DNA from: Macquaria australasica
Lineage: Eukaryota; Chordata; Actinopteri; Centrarchiformes; Percichthyidae
DNA: 64,000 nt
Assembly: GCA_005408345.1 (NCBI GenBank)
Contig: SEMN01000222.1
Location: 322,001 to 386,000 of the forward strand
Direction of reading: 5' to 3'
Shown: in pieces, positions 1 through 13,163 of the stretch
Position numbering within the stretch: position 1 is the first letter of the stretch
Layout: each line of letters opens with the position of its first letter
Made by a program: the position numbers and the translations under genes
Notes under the pieces: generated by a model
Told to the model about the DNA's origin: nothing
Seen by the model: the letters and a program-made list of their open reading frames with translations, nothing else
Database searches by the model: none

Positions 1-2707
1 ATCTCAGACAGTATCTGGACTCGTATCATGGTTGTCATTATCCAGTTAAATGTGAATCAGAGGATGTAAACACAAGTTACGTGACCTCACAAATAGATAA
101 TTTATTGGACATTGCTTTTGGTAATTAGTTATCTTGCAGTGTTTGGTTGTTTGGAGTAGGGAAAGTGTAACTCCTGTGGTTTTGTGTCAGATAGCATCTT
201 CATGCACATGCTGGTAGAACCTGCTCATCAAAACCTTCCAGCGCTACTAGTAGTCAGAAATTCCACACGCTTTCTTTTAGCCAGTTTTGTCACGTGATGT
301 GTTTCTCTTTCTGTTTTTTTGTACTTTATTAATGGCAGTGTGGTCAGAATGTGGCGTGTGAGTGAGTTGTCTGAAAGTCAGATCTGATTGAATTTGGCAC
401 ATCTCCATTCACAGTGTTCCCTCTAAGCCAGTGAGGAGAGCCTGTAGCTGCATCTGTTTAGGTGTGCAGTACTACTACCTGTTTGAGCAGTTCAGCTCAG
501 CTCTTCAGCTAAACGCTTTGTGTGTGTGATATGGGCGTAGAGCCAAAACTCAGTGTCTGGCTCTCCGTGAGCATGAATACTGACTGTGCTGTTACTGTAG
601 GTGTGAATACAGGAGTTAAAGATTGTGAACAGTCACTTCAATATTATACTCGCGTAGGATTGTTTCTTTATGGATATTTTACCACACTAGAAGCCAAAAT
701 GTTCGTATAATCAAATGTAGAGCTGCAACGATTTGTTGATCAAAAGAAAATTAGTTGCCAACTATTTTGATAATCGATTAATCGTTTGTCATTTTACAAG
801 AAAAATGTCAACCATTTGCTGGTTCCAGCTTCTTAAATGTGAGGATTTGCTGCTTTTCTTTGTTTATTTATGACAGTAAATGAAGAGGCTTTGGGTTTTG
901 GACTGTTGGTTTGACGAAAAAAGCAATTTGAAGACGTCACTTTGGGCTCCGGGAAATTGTGATGAGCACTTTTCACTGTTTTATTTATACATTCTATAGA
1001 CTAAACGATTAATCGTGAAAATAATCTGCAGATTCATTGATAATGAAAATAATCGTTAGTTGCAGCCCCATTCAAATGTATGTTTTTAAAGGTGAACAAT
1101 ACTGAATGTGACATTTCAGAAAAGGGCAAATTTCAAAATGGATACTTGTAATTTTAAAACTAAGTGCACAAACATCTGAGACCATTCTTTCCAAATGGCC
1201 CTACAGTTGTCTGTTTTTTCAACAAAATGTGGAGCCAATGCAATTTATACTTAGTAAGTGCAAAAATAAAGTACAAATTAGAATGGCTGATTATAAGTAT
1301 GCACTAAAAACTCCATTACTGTAACAGGAGTTAATGACAAATTCCACCTTTGCGTGTGAATATTTTGTTGTTTTGTTATTGGATAGGCACCAATATTTTG
1401 TCTTAGTGACCCTCGTGTTGTAGTGTGTACTAGTAGTGCATGAGGAGAGTTTGTGGCCTGAGTCACGTAGCAGATCTGCTCTCTTTAAGGATCTGGTAGG
1501 AGCATGCGTGACATGTGGTAATAGCAGGAACAGCATGGAAACACTGTAGGTCCGTAGCACCATTTAATCATCGCAGCCCATTTAGTAGCTTTTCAAAAAA
1601 TATAATATCAATATTATGGCTGTTGTCATAGCTCCAGACTCAGTATTATGTAATCTTCAGTTGTTGGGAATGCAGCGGTGTCTGTGTGGATAATCTCCCT
1701 CGCCATTCAGTGTTTCTATCTATAGATGGATGAAGGCTACGCACGCTATCTGAAATTTGAGTCTTTAAAATCTAGATGACAGGCTGGTAGCTGATTCTCA
1801 GTAGCACTGCTTGTTATGTCATCAGTATCCACTGTATTTTGCGTTATGCATCCTCAGATGGACTTTCATCAGAGAGGAAATTTATTCTTTCAAGTGTTGA
1901 TCTTGACTTATTTCCCACCCTTTGTGCTGATTGGTCTTCATATCATCATCACTGTTTAATGGAGACATCATGGATACCCGGATCTCAGAATTTCAAGTAT
2001 AAATCCCAGTGTTCGACTGCAACAGTCTTATTTAACAAAATAAGCCAAACTCCTTAAATGATCAGTGTTTGATTTTCTATTAATACCCATCAAGCCAACA
2101 AACTGTATAACTCCTCCCCCATCTGCAGGACGGACAGCTGAAACATCGAACAATTAGAACAATAACAATAATATCAATATCATGTGCAATATTACTTTTC
2201 TATTTCAATTTATTTATTTTACTAAATTTATCTTACTTTGATTGTTTTTCTATTAGGCACCGGTGTTAGCATTTACTTCTTATACACAGGGTGGGAAATT
2301 AGTACCAGCCACCATTAAGTGGCTGGTAGATTTGCTTCACTCACCGGCCAAAAAAACAATGGTAATCTATTGAGTAAAAATTGATCATTCACTAGCCATG
2401 TTGTTGTAATTGTTAAGCAATCTCTGGTATAAGAATTTCCTCTGGAGTAATAAAATTCTATCTTATGTTAATACAAAGCAGCTATGCAAGAGTGGTTTAG
2501 GATTTTCTAACTCCCACAGTCAGGAAAAATGGATGTGATAATTTAAAACAAGATGTGAAGCTACAGAGGAACATGAGCTTTGGTTTGGTCAGATTTTATT
2601 TATTTTTTTACCCTGCCCAGACTAACCAAATAGAGAAGAAGCCAATCTGCTGCTCAGGCTTCTTTTTAAGACCCATAAACATGTATTTTCTCCCTCTACC
2701 TGTCCAG
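1..2707 (+). other. Upstream intron / 5' region of miga1, no coding exon seen
   Basis: No exon with recognisable protein similarity was found here. The first recognisable miga1 exon starts at 2708 in the middle of the protein, so this stretch is most likely intron, with the N-terminal exon(s) lying left of the window. It contains a complete hAT-like repeat at 718-1070 (listed separately). The short open frames in the region do not resemble a mitoguardin N-terminus and have no splice or codon-bias support. Confidence 0.55.
718..1070 (+). repeat. hAT-like MITE, complete copy with target duplication
   Basis: The element starts TAGAGCTGCAAC and ends GTTGCAGCCCCA, which are near-perfect inverted ends. 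It is flanked by ATCAAATG (710-717) and TTCAAATG (1071-1078), a 7/8 match that fits the 8-bp target duplication of hAT transposons. The inside is AT-rich, with palindromic GATTAATCG motifs at both ends and no transposase frame. At least seven relatives occur elsewhere in the window. Confidence 0.75.
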
Positions 2708-4865
2708 GTGAGTGTCAGCACAGACACCAAGAAGCTGGTGGCAGCCACTGCCTTTGGTGCTGTCTCGCTCCTCTTCCTTGCGCGCCACTTCCAGAGGAGG
2801 AAGGGCAGAAAGAAGGCTCACTTGCCTCAGTGGGAGCAGGCTGGCTTTGAGTTTTTCTCCCCGGCCTCAGCAGAGAACGGTAAAAAAACACTGACACAGA
2901 CACTGTGATATTTTTGTCCTCTCAACCAGCAGCTCACTGGCCTGTGATCTCCATTTAGTATGTTCGCCCAGTGGCTGGTTTGTGATGTAATCAGACTGAC
3001 GTGTTGGGCTGCTCCTATATTACCGTGAACCGTAAACGGCAGTCTCCATGCTCCAACTCATTTAATCTCACTTAGGAAGATTTGCCACTGATTAGAGTCC
3101 CAAAGAGAAATGATCACAAATGCAGGATTAAATGGAGTTAAATGAGCAGTTGGCCAGGGCAATTAAATCTTTTTAACAAAACTGATTTAATAGAATTATG
3201 GGGTTTACTTCATATATGGACAAAGTTTAAACAGCCAAATTCTGTTTCTGTATTTGTGAACACCAGTTAATCTAACACTTGTGATAATAGATAATGATTA
3301 TATGATTTAATAAACTCTTGCTAATGCTAGACAGCGACGCAGGTGGGAATTACATGTGAATTAAATTATTAACATGTAATCCATTATGTACATTTAAATA
3401 AATGATGACAGAGGTAGTCGGAAATCAATATTCACCAAAGACCAAGTGCTGCCTGAGTGGTCAGTAACTTTTTGAGACTCTTAACACATTTGCCTGTTGC
3501 TTTTTCTCAGACTTTGCCCCCAGCTGGCCTCTGTACACTTGGATTGTGAGCAAATCTCTACAAACTGTGTATACATTTGGCTTTTAAAATAGTCTGAGCT
3601 GGAAACTGTTTATACAAACCAGCTCTCAGCAGCAGGTGAGCCAGGAAGTCAATTATTAAAAGAGGATGGAAGTGCAGAACTACAGCAGAATTCCCAGAAC
3701 AGGTTACTTACGCAGTCGTGGTATTACTGTCATCAAACTGGCCAACTTGATGGTGAATCCATTGTGTAATCCTGCTACATGCTCATGTAGCATGGCCACT
3801 GTAATCTGATCTTTCTTACATCTTTATCTACCCAGATAACACCAGTCAAAACATCACTCTCTCCCTCAACTCCAAGAATGGCTACTCCTCTGGTCTGGTT
3901 CTCGCTACAGGAGACTACAGAAAACTGTCCGGGTCTCTGCTGAGCCTGGCCTCGGTAAGACAAAGGCATGGTTTAAATGGAAAGGGTATTATGTTAGTAG
4001 AAATTTTATCTAAAATATCAAAGCCCAGAAACAATGAGGAACTTTTTTTAACAATGTATTTATTGGATTTTCTTATGTTTTCCATAAGAACAATATAAGT
4101 AAAACAAACACATAAGCAATAGTAACAACAAACAAAACCAGCTCCGATCAATCAACATATACAGTAGGTTACGGGAAATTGTCCATGTTGCAGGCAAATC
4201 ACAGGTAACAAGAGTTCAGGTTCAGGAGACTCCTTGTAAAATAATGGAAGAAAAATCAGGTCCAAGATAATTCAGATAGGGCTGCCAGAGTTTGTCGAAC
4301 TGATCTGCTTTGGTACGTAGAATACCTGTGAGTGCTGAATTGATGGGTTTGCAATGCTGCTTCCACTGCTTGGAAGTTAACTGTGTTCTCCTGCTGTGTC
4401 TTTGCAGGTAAAAAGCATGAACTCATCCAGCAGCAGCACCTGCGCAAATGAATCCACCTGTTGGGACAGAGTGGGGGAAGCTGATCTCTGCAACGTGGTC
4501 AACTTACCCATCACCACGCCTGAAAACCTGTACCTCATGGGTAAAGACACTTTGATTTTTTTTCTGTGATCTGTCTGTTTCGTATTCGTATTCCTTATCT
4601 TTTTGTACATGTTTATACCTTGAGACGATAGCTTATGTTAATGTCTTGTCTGATAAATGGAAAAAATCTCTCTAAAAGAGACACTTGCACACTATGTCAC
4701 CCCTGTGTGTTTGTAATAAGGAGAATAAACCACATAATAAATGTGTTGGAAGCATTAACAATGGAAATATTCAATACGTCATACTCTTTTTTTAATAATC
4801 GTTTTTTTGGTGGGTTAGTTTGTTTCGACATGGAGCTTTTGAGTTCTTAATTGTTTTGGGAGACT

Positions 4866-4919
<54 letters not shown>

Positions 4920-7900
4920 AGGTATGGATTTATTTGAGGAGGCTCTAAGGCGGTGGGAGGAAGCGCTGACATTCAGGAGCAGGCAGGGCGAGGACGACGC
5001 CAGCTGTGCATCCGTCAAAACGGGAGCTGGAGACGCCATCGCTGAGCAGAGCATGGAGGTGAACACACAGAAACACACTCATCATTTAAAGATATAAATT
5101 CCTTATATCCAACACCAATTCAACAACATTTCAAATTTAATTTAGTGTGATGCCACGCTTAATCAGGGATAGAAGGGAAGGAGTTGGCCAGACAATGTTT
5201 TTAAGATGTTTGGATTTTTTCCTATAAAATGCCTCCTGACAAACTGTAAATGGCTTAATGTAAAGTTTAACTTGTTCTACGTATAAATAAAATGTCTGTA
5301 CTCCTGTCTGTGTACAAACACTGCACTACATATATGAATAACCAGCACTCTGACAACCCACCAGTGTCACAGAGTTTGGATTGTGTAACAGCTATCTCAT
5401 TAGCTCTCTAACCTGGTTGGAAGGGTTTTGGATTAGTGCGGGTCAAATAGTTGAGCTTGGGCACCCAAACATACGTCCAGTTGGCTGCTCGGTCTTCAGT
5501 CAAGGATATTCCCTACTCACTTGTGCCTCTTTCAGAAAGCTTATTAAAAATTCAGTCACGGGGGAATCCTCAAGAAACATCTGAAAGAGATCATAGGAGT
5601 GAAATAGGGTTTGAAAAAATCTAAAAAATGTCTTTATTTTACCTCTCCCCTAGCTGGCACTTTTAAAAAGGGAATTATCAATTTAATGGTGGCGTTTAGG
5701 ATAAACTAACAATCTACATTAACCAGGTGCCTGTTATTTAAGTTTGTCTGTCCTGTTTTTTAAATCATATTTTATGTAATTATGTAGTAATGCTGTGCAC
5801 ACTCTATAGGTCATTTCACTTGAATTAGTTTATTATGGTAGGCTTTAGGACCTGGTTTTGTGGGCCATATTTCTATAGTTCAACTTGAATGTTTTTGTGT
5901 TCAGGACGTCATCAGTGCAGAGTTCATCCACAGGCTAAAGTCTCTGCTGCAGAGGGCTTACAGCCTCCAGGAGGAGTTTGAGGGAGTGCTGTGCATGTTG
6001 GATCCCTCATCCCACAGCAACAGCCAGGGTGAGTCGCTGCTAACAATACTGTGTCATTTCCGTGAGCCACACAGGGTATAATAACATGTACACCCGCTAT
6101 GCAACACATGACAGTGATTATTCCCCATCACAGATAAAATGGCAGACATTTTGTCCAGAGAGGAGCTGGACGACGGCTGTCTGAGAGACAGCATCAGCAT
6201 CGCGTCCACTGACTCCTTTGTGTCTGCTGCTGAGGTGAGAGAAGCACTCACCATCATGCTCTAAATAACCACCGGCAGATCCATGCAACATTTTTTTTTT
6301 TTCCTCCCAAAAGCAGTTCTCATTATCTGGATTGTCACTTAGAAAAAATCATGTAGGTGTCACTTGTTGGGATGCAGATGCAACATGGACAACAAACTAT
6401 TACTATAATGCTAAGGTGGAATCTTTAGAAGAGTATCAGTTAATCAATCAAAATTGATTCATATAGCACCTTTCAAACAAATCAAATGCAATTCAAAGTG
6501 CTTTACTAGCGACTGACAAAATGTAGGATGTTAAAAATGGATTTGGAGACTAATGCACACCAAAACAACCAAAAAGTCATAATAAAAGATAATGCAAGCA
6601 ATAAAAATAACAATAAAGAATTAAATTATGAAATACTACACAAAATAGATGATAGTAAAATGTTAACCAAATAAAATATATAATAATCGGCAGTAAAATG
6701 TTGATAAATCAAAAATAGACAAAATAAATAATAATGATGGTAAATAAAATAAGTATACATAATAAAACCATAAAATTATAAAACACTACATAAAAGCCAG
6801 ACTAAATAGATGGGTTTTTAGTTTACGTCTTAAAATATCAATATTTCCAGCTCCTCTCAGATCTACTGTGTAGTGAACAGTAGTGTAACAAACAAGAGGC
6901 TTCGTAATCCCACAGGTGAGCACCTGAGTTGCAGCAGAAGAAGAAACAAACAAACATCTAAATCTCAAACCGTCCGAAGCATCAAATCTACAACCAGCTC
7001 ACAGCAGGAGTTTGATTCAAATACCTTCACCACCCGGTGTTTACCAGCACTCAGCTTATTATCTCCTTTAGTCATTAAGTCACTGTGGGGGCTCGAGCTG
7101 TGAATCCGGTGCTACTGGTGCACTTGACCCACAACGTACAAAAATAAACAGGTTGTTAAGAATCAGTGATTTGTTTACTGAAGCTCTGAGCTACATTCCT
7201 TGAGATGAAGGTGAGATGTTCAGGTACAGGCCGCCTGCTGAAAGCTAAAGGTGCTGTATATCTCTAGCAGGACTGGGTATTAACATGTGCAGTAAATGGC
7301 TGTTAAGCTATTAAACTTTCTTGGGCCTACACCTACAGTCAAGTAAGTTCTTCTTTTAAAATTCATGAAAGCTTTTAAATGAAGGTATTTATACCCTCAA
7401 ACCTGTTTAACGTGTATAGACCAGTACATGTTAAACAGGCAGAGCTGGTAGGAGTCAAACTGGGTCGCTCATACTTAGTGAGTCACTATAAATGGACCTT
7501 CAACATTCCTCCATCAGTAAACGACATACTGCTCGCTGTTACTCTGCAGCTGTTTTCACTATAGCTTCCACACACCACAACAACACGGAGAGGTCTCTGT
7601 GTTTTCTTATACAGCACAGTACAATTAAACGACTAATAACAGTAAAAGCAGAGGGGTCAGACATAACTTAAGAAGTAACACTGTAATCCAGGACACGGTG
7701 ACCCTGCATTTATTTTAGGTGGGACAAGAAACTTGACCCCAATGTTCAGCACCTTGATTAGAGTACAGATGAACTTTACAGGCATGTTTTCTTTGTATCG
7801 TCTAATGTCTAAACATTATTTCAGGTTAAGCTGTTAAAACAAAATACAGAAACGGTGAATAAAAAAATGATTGTGGGAGCAAAGAAAACTGTGTGCAGAT

Positions 7901-10900
7901 TCTACTCTTTTTTTTCCCCCTTAATATTAAGAGTGTGCGTACATCTCCTCTTGAAAGATTTTGGTTTCAGCCGTTCTGTTTTTGCGTGGATGTTCAAGAA
8001 TCATAGGAGGACACAGAACAACATGCTGCATTATGAATAAGAAGCATCACTTTATTTCAAGATTATGTACACGTCAAGCTTTCTCTCCGACAGGCATGGG
8101 ATTGACATGATCATTATTTGGCCCATAATAACCTGTGCTGTCTGTCTCTGTATCAGCTGTCAGAGCACAGAGAGCTGAGGAGCGTCTTATCTCTGGGTCA
8201 TCACCCTTTGTACGAGGAGGCGCTGCAGATGGCCGAGGATGGCAAGATCTCCTGCAGGGTGCTGCGGTAATTACACTAAATAGTGTAACACACATGAAAT
8301 ACAGGGAACCTAAATCCTGGAACTACGAGAGTTTGTGTCTGCCAGAGTTTAATCTGGTCTTTTTCTTGATTTTCAACGTCAGGACTGAGATGCTGGAGTG
8401 TCACGGGGATGTAGATTTCCTGGCCAAGTTGCACTGTGTGCGGCAGGCATGTCAGGTACAGTATAACCTTATGAATTAAAATACATCCTAATGACAGAAA
8501 TAGAGGAAACACATGTAATAATTGGATTGAATACATCAGAAGATATTTTAAAAGCTGTTTCACACTTTCAGCCTTCCTGATGGTGGTTTTCAGCTGCTTT
8601 TTATTTGTGTATTGCATAAAAAATTAATATTGAGATGGAAATTCAACAAAAAAACAACCAGGAAGGAATCAAATCTTCAGTTCATTCGATTGTGCTACCC
8701 TACGGAAGAAAAATACATGTTAACGTCACAGATGAATGCGCCAGGACCACAGTGGGAACCGTTAACTTACAGACACTGTGTAGAATTTGAAATTTCAACT
8801 TTTCCGCCTCCATTTTAAGCAAAAATAAAAGGATCCATTTGAGTAAAATTGTTTTTTTTTTCTCCAGCTCATTTTGCGAGAGAGAGCGACCAGGATGTTT
8901 CTGGCCGACACGGGAAAGAAAATACTGTCTTCCATCATTGTTAAAGCACAGAAGGTAAGGCCGAATAAGACGTGAATAACAAGATGCAGCATCTTCAATG
9001 AGTGCTTCCCCTTCCTAACAGTTATCGTTTGGTTTTCAGAGCCCAAAGAGATTCGAGGAAGAGTTTGAGGAGATGATTTCCTTTCTGGAGCACACGGAGC
9101 ACTGGGAAAACACCGAGGTGGAGCTGGCCACACGAGGGGTGAGAGTGCAACTTCACCAGATTATTAAACTAAACTATTAAACTGTATAATGTCTGACTTC
9201 AACAGGAGTGGACAGCCCCTCTTCTTTTTTTTTTAATTATAACGTTTATACTCGTCCTCACCAGGTGAAGCACTTGAACTTCTATGACATAGTGCTGGAC
9301 TTCATCCTGATGGACTCATTTGAGGACCTGGAGAATCCACCAATCTCCATCCAGAACGTGATCAACAACCGCTGGCTCAACAGCTCCTTCAAGGAGACCG
9401 TGAGTGAACACAGGGAGTTTCTTCTGGCCATATCTGACACATGTTGTACTACTTAGATGATTATACCACCATAACTTGTAACTCTGACAACTAAATTGGA
9501 ACAAACAATAATAAGAAGATCCTCCAGACAAGAATGTTGATTACATAGAAATTGTAGGTGGCCAATAGAAAAGGGCAAATTGAAGGGTAAAATGAAAAAT
9601 GTAGAGGTAAATACTGTAAGATGGGTTTCCACTTTTTTTCTGAGATACTTTGTAGTTTCCTGTATCATGATTTTTTTATTTTTAAGTTGGTGCATTCTTT
9701 TTTTGACTTTTTGGGCTTTTGTATTTCACAGGCGGTGGCATCAAGCTGTTGGTCAGTGATGAAGCAGAAGAGACAGCACATGAAGGTACAAGTCCAACAA
9801 CTGTAACAGGGCTGCTTTACCTCGTTTATCTCAGGAGGAAACACTAGTGGCCTTGTTGGATTTATATTATTCACTAACAATTTGACAACAAGTCCTACGT
9901 TTTATTTATTACACAGACAACCAAATAATGACTATGTTTATTAGCTGTTTTCGTTCTCGTGGTCAGGACAGTTGAGTAACCTCTGCTCTGTGTCTCAGGT
10001 GCCTGACGGCTTCATCGCCCATTTCTACGCTGTGTGTGAACAGATCAGCCCCGTTCTGGCCTGGGGCTTCCTGGGGCCCAAGAGCTCCCTGCATGACTTC
10101 TGCTGCTTCTTCAAGGTCCGTCTCAGCACCGGGGAATAACGTGATAATGACATGATATCTGCCAGTACCCTCTTCTGTCCTAAATATGATCTTTACACGC
10201 AAGCTTCCTTTTTCATACCTCTTCGTTGTACCCAAATAGGATCACTGATTTCAGTTTTTGCAGATTTTTAAATGTATTTCAGTTGAATTGGAAAACATGC
10301 TTTGCACCACAATTTAATACAAAAAATGTTCCAATTCTTTCTCCAAGAAGAAACTGGTCACCATACAGTAGGTAGTAAACTGTGTTTCTCAAAAAAGGCC
10401 AAAGAAGTCTGCGATACAAATAGTATTTTTCCATAAACCTGGCTTTGACCACTTTTTAAATATTCAAAATAACACCACCTAAGTTCCTGATTTATTCTTT
10501 CTTTTAACAGAAAAAAAATAGTCTGTGCACTAGATAATGCTTCCATGAACATTTGTTAGTAGACCAATACCACCACCAACATGGTGGTGGTATTGGTCTA
10601 CTAACAAATGTCCAGCACCTAGTATTCATTGCATGCTTTTGTAAAGGTTTTGCATTATTTTTTCTTTTAAACATAAAAACAAAAACAAAAGAACGAGCCT
10701 GCTTAGTATCCTCACCAAGTCTGTGCTCTACAAGAACAGATAAATGTATTGAAGCCTAAAGAAATACTAAAGAACGGCATCTTGTGGTTGTAAAGTACCT
10801 GCCTGAGGTGCCTCAGTGAGGTTCCTTTAACACCTGTCCTTTTTGTCTCACCTCACAAATTGCTCTTCTCCTTCAGGATCAGGTGCTGTACTTCCTGAAG

Positions 10901-11095
10901 GACATTTTTGACCTGGACAAAGTGCGCTACTCTTGTGTGGAGAGCCTAGCAGAGGACATGCTCCACCTGTTGCACCGGCGCTCTGAACTGCTGCTGGCGT
11001 ACCTGGGAGCCGACTCCCTGCGGCACGCCAGCGGCTGCAATCCCCCCCAGGTGCAGCTGCTGCCTAGCGCCCTGCTGGAGGCGCGCGTGCAGTGA
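2708..11095 (+). CDS. miga1: Mitoguardin 1 (FAM73A), 5'-partial, 14 exons in window
   Basis: Mitoguardins are outer-mitochondrial-membrane proteins that promote fusion and contact the ER and lipid droplets. Exons: 2708-2879, 3836-3954, 4408-4540, 4922-5058, 5905-6028, 6134-6234, 8157-8266, 8383-8455, 8868-8954, 9040-9138, 9265-9399, 9732-9785, 9999-10115, 10877-11095. All have GT/AG borders and matching phases, giving 559 residues here against about 632 for the human protein. The first exon carries the end of the membrane anchor (LVAATAFGAVSLLFLARHF) followed by a basic stretch. A Ser-rich linker comes next, then the conserved TTPENLYLMGMDLFEEALRR block, the STDSFVSAAE segment at the position of the VAP-binding FFAT-like motif known in MIGA2, and the C-terminal domain with DFILMDSFEDLENPP and WGFLGPKSSL, ending in EARVQ. 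The N-terminal exon(s), roughly 70 residues, lie outside the window. One acceptor (4921) follows a long TG repeat. Confidence 0.96.
4869..4914 (+). repeat. (TG)23 microsatellite directly before a miga1 splice acceptor
   Basis: This uninterrupted TG dinucleotide run is followed by TTTGCAG and then the exon at 4922. It occupies the place where a polypyrimidine tract would normally lie. Confidence 0.97.
6440..6870 (+). repeat. Dispersed teleost repeat (LINE-tail-like) in miga1 intron
   Basis: The sequence begins with a TATAGCACCTTTCAAAC / CAAAGTGCTTTAC block and ends with AGCCAGACTAAATAGATGGG and a CAGCTCCTCTCAGATC block. I recognise this arrangement from repeats common in fish genomes. The middle is a long A-rich tract. 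The class assignment is from memory and not tested. Confidence 0.5.
6871..8156. other. Rest of miga1 intron 6, no feature seen
   Basis: This is the AT-rich remainder of the 1.9-kb intron between exons 6134-6234 and 8157-8266. No coding, RNA-gene or repeat signature was recognised. Confidence 0.6.
10549..10611. repeat. Perfect hairpin: 30-bp arms, 3-nt loop
   Basis: The left arm at 10549-10578 (ACATTTGTTAGTAGACC..., ending CCACCACCA) is the exact reverse complement of the right arm at 10582-10611, with the loop ACA between them. The hairpin lies in the last intron of miga1 (10116-10876). No related copy was seen in the window and there is no target duplication, so it does not look like a MITE. 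Confidence 0.95.
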
Positions 11096-12295
11096 GAGAC
11101 GGGAACTTGAGTCATCAAACGCCACACACGTGGAAATCTCAGCATTTAGTCTAGGGTGAGTTCAACTGTCGGACCAATCACTTCTCCCATCCTGCTGCGC
11201 GCCCTCACTGCTGTGTATCTGAGGATCCATATCAACTGTTCAAGCTGTCTTGCCTTCACACCTAATCATTATCTCCACTTCCCCAGCCCCCTTTTCACTG
11301 TGCCATGGCAGTGAGTGCACATTAGTTTTAAACTATATCATAGCAATAATATCTGTAATATAAACTTGCTGTGAGACTGGCATTAAGCAAGCTGTGTAAA
11401 TTAAGGCATATTTATTGCTGTTAAGAGCAATGTGTGTGAAGAAAAACAAGGTATTTTACAGTATTTATTTTGCTATACAGCTATATTAATTTTTTAGAAG
11501 TCGTAGTCTTACCTGTATGCATCAGTGGATTTGTGATCAGCTTCAAACATGCAGTAGTATGAATACCAATATTGTATAATACACTTTATCAAAGAGATTT
11601 ATTAAGTGTATTTTCACATCCCAATGAGCATCAGCAATGCAAACCCATTAAATGTACTTTGTGTTTTTGTTACGAGCACGTTTCACAGGGAAATCACTGA
11701 ACAAAGTGACTGAGGGTCTGAGAAAAGTTAAATGTGTTGACTGGAGTCATTGGGTCAGACTTGCTGTCATTACGTTTTTAAAAGGAAAGTTGTTTGTTTT
11801 TTTTTGGCACTAGGACTCTCAAACCTTCATGCAATAGTTAAAATGAAGCCCAGCACATGCAGCCTACAAGGCCCTCAATCCCTTCATACCATCAGCTACA
11901 GGAAATAAAAGATGATGCATCATTACTGCATAATCCTACAGCTGTTACAAGCCACAAGCCTTACTATCATTGCACATATTCAAGCCTTGTCTTCATCACT
12001 GAATGTCAGTCTGAAAAACACTACAATGCAAATTATTGTCTGCTCTGCTGATCAGTCACTATGTACAATATACAGAACATGCACAACAGGCAAGCTCTGA
12101 GCAGTGGAGTTACTGCAGGAATAAATAAACCTGCGTTGAGGAACAGTCAGTTCCAGTTAATTAAAAGGACACATTCACATTTTTTCTGGCGTCTTAAACA
12201 ACACCCACATGCCGATGTGTAATTTGAAACAGTTACTGGTCGCTGTGATCAATTCTGCCCATCAATCTCCCTGAAGTGATTCCAATGCAAGTACA

Positions 12296-12575
12296 GATTT
12301 TGAGATACTTGTATTTTACTTGAGTATTTTCATTCTCTGCTACTTTATACTTCCACAATTGTACTTTTTAAATGCACTACATTTATAGGATCTTTTCCAG
12401 ATTCAGATTAATAACGCAATATAATCAGCGATGACTTGATTGATCCCTTGGTGAAATTCACAAGCCACCCAGCAGTATACACATGGTAAGAAATAAGCCC
12501 CACCTTCACCAGCTGAAACATTACATTGATACATGAATGCATCAATAATATACATTATTCTGAAATGGTCCATTC
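12296..12575 (+). repeat. Copy 1 of teleost TACTTTACTTGAG repeat
   Basis: It shares the blocks ACTTGTATTTTACTTGAG, GCTACTTTATACTTC and ATGCATCAATAATATA with copies at about 37960, 39510 and 50060. No coding capacity was seen. Confidence 0.6.
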
Positions 12576-12589
12576 ATCTGTTTTTCTTA

Positions 12590-12790
12590 AGCAAAAACTC
12601 ACTGGTTCCAGCTTCTTCAAGGTTTATATTGTTTTTCTTAATTGAGATAGTAAACAGTATCTGGGCTTTGAGCTGTTGGTTGGACAAAACATTTTAACAC
12701 GTCACCAGGGGCCCTAGTAATGTGCCTTTGTCATTTCTTGACAGTAATATTGAAAATAAGACCGATTAAAATTGTTAGTTGCAGATCTAG
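12590..12790 (+). repeat. Truncated copy of the TGCAAC hAT-like element
   Basis: It retains the internal blocks TGGTTCCAGCTTCTTCAAGG, GAGCTGTTGGTTGGACAAAA and the 3' end GTTAGTTGCAG found in the full copy at 718-1070. The 5' end is missing. Confidence 0.6.
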
Positions 12791-13163
12791 TTTCCTTGCA
12801 CATTAAACAGGACTGCAACTTTGGAAGATCATTTGAATTGTGTAACTCAGACTACTGAAGGCTCATTAACTTTTAAACAGACTGGATTTTGTCCCCCAAA
12901 TGTTGAATTGGAATGACATGAAGGGAACCTTTCAGCATCAGTATGAACAGGAGGAATATAGTTTCAATTTACATATGACCATGAGTGTGTTGTTTTAAGA
13001 GACTTCAAGGTGGATCTTATTTTGGCAACACACAGGCAAGTTTTACCTTGTGAGAGTTAACATTGTGTGTATAAACTAAGCAAATAAAGACTGATGGAAA
13101 TGTGAGTTGTATCGTCGTCTTTGACTTAAAGAAAGTAAACAAGTCCAGGTCATTTGTTACAAC

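Larger units (their letters stand above)
11096..13100 (+). other. miga1: miga1 3' UTR and poly(A) region
   Basis: Non-coding sequence follows the miga1 stop codon. Candidate poly(A) signals AATAAA occur near 12122 and at 13083-13088. The later one lies only about 80 bp from the opposite-strand fubp1 signal at 13164. The segment also contains two repeats (about 12296-12575 and 12590-12790). Which signal is used cannot be told from sequence alone. Confidence 0.5.

Noticed and set aside
1..2707. N-terminal exon of miga1
   Set aside because: I looked for the conserved aromatic WYYSLSQ-type segment that precedes the membrane anchor and could not find it; it is probably outside the window.
4870..5097. 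Open frame beginning with a Cys-Val repeat
   Set aside because: The repeat is translated (TG)n. Only 4922-5058 is a real miga1 exon, entered from the splice acceptor.
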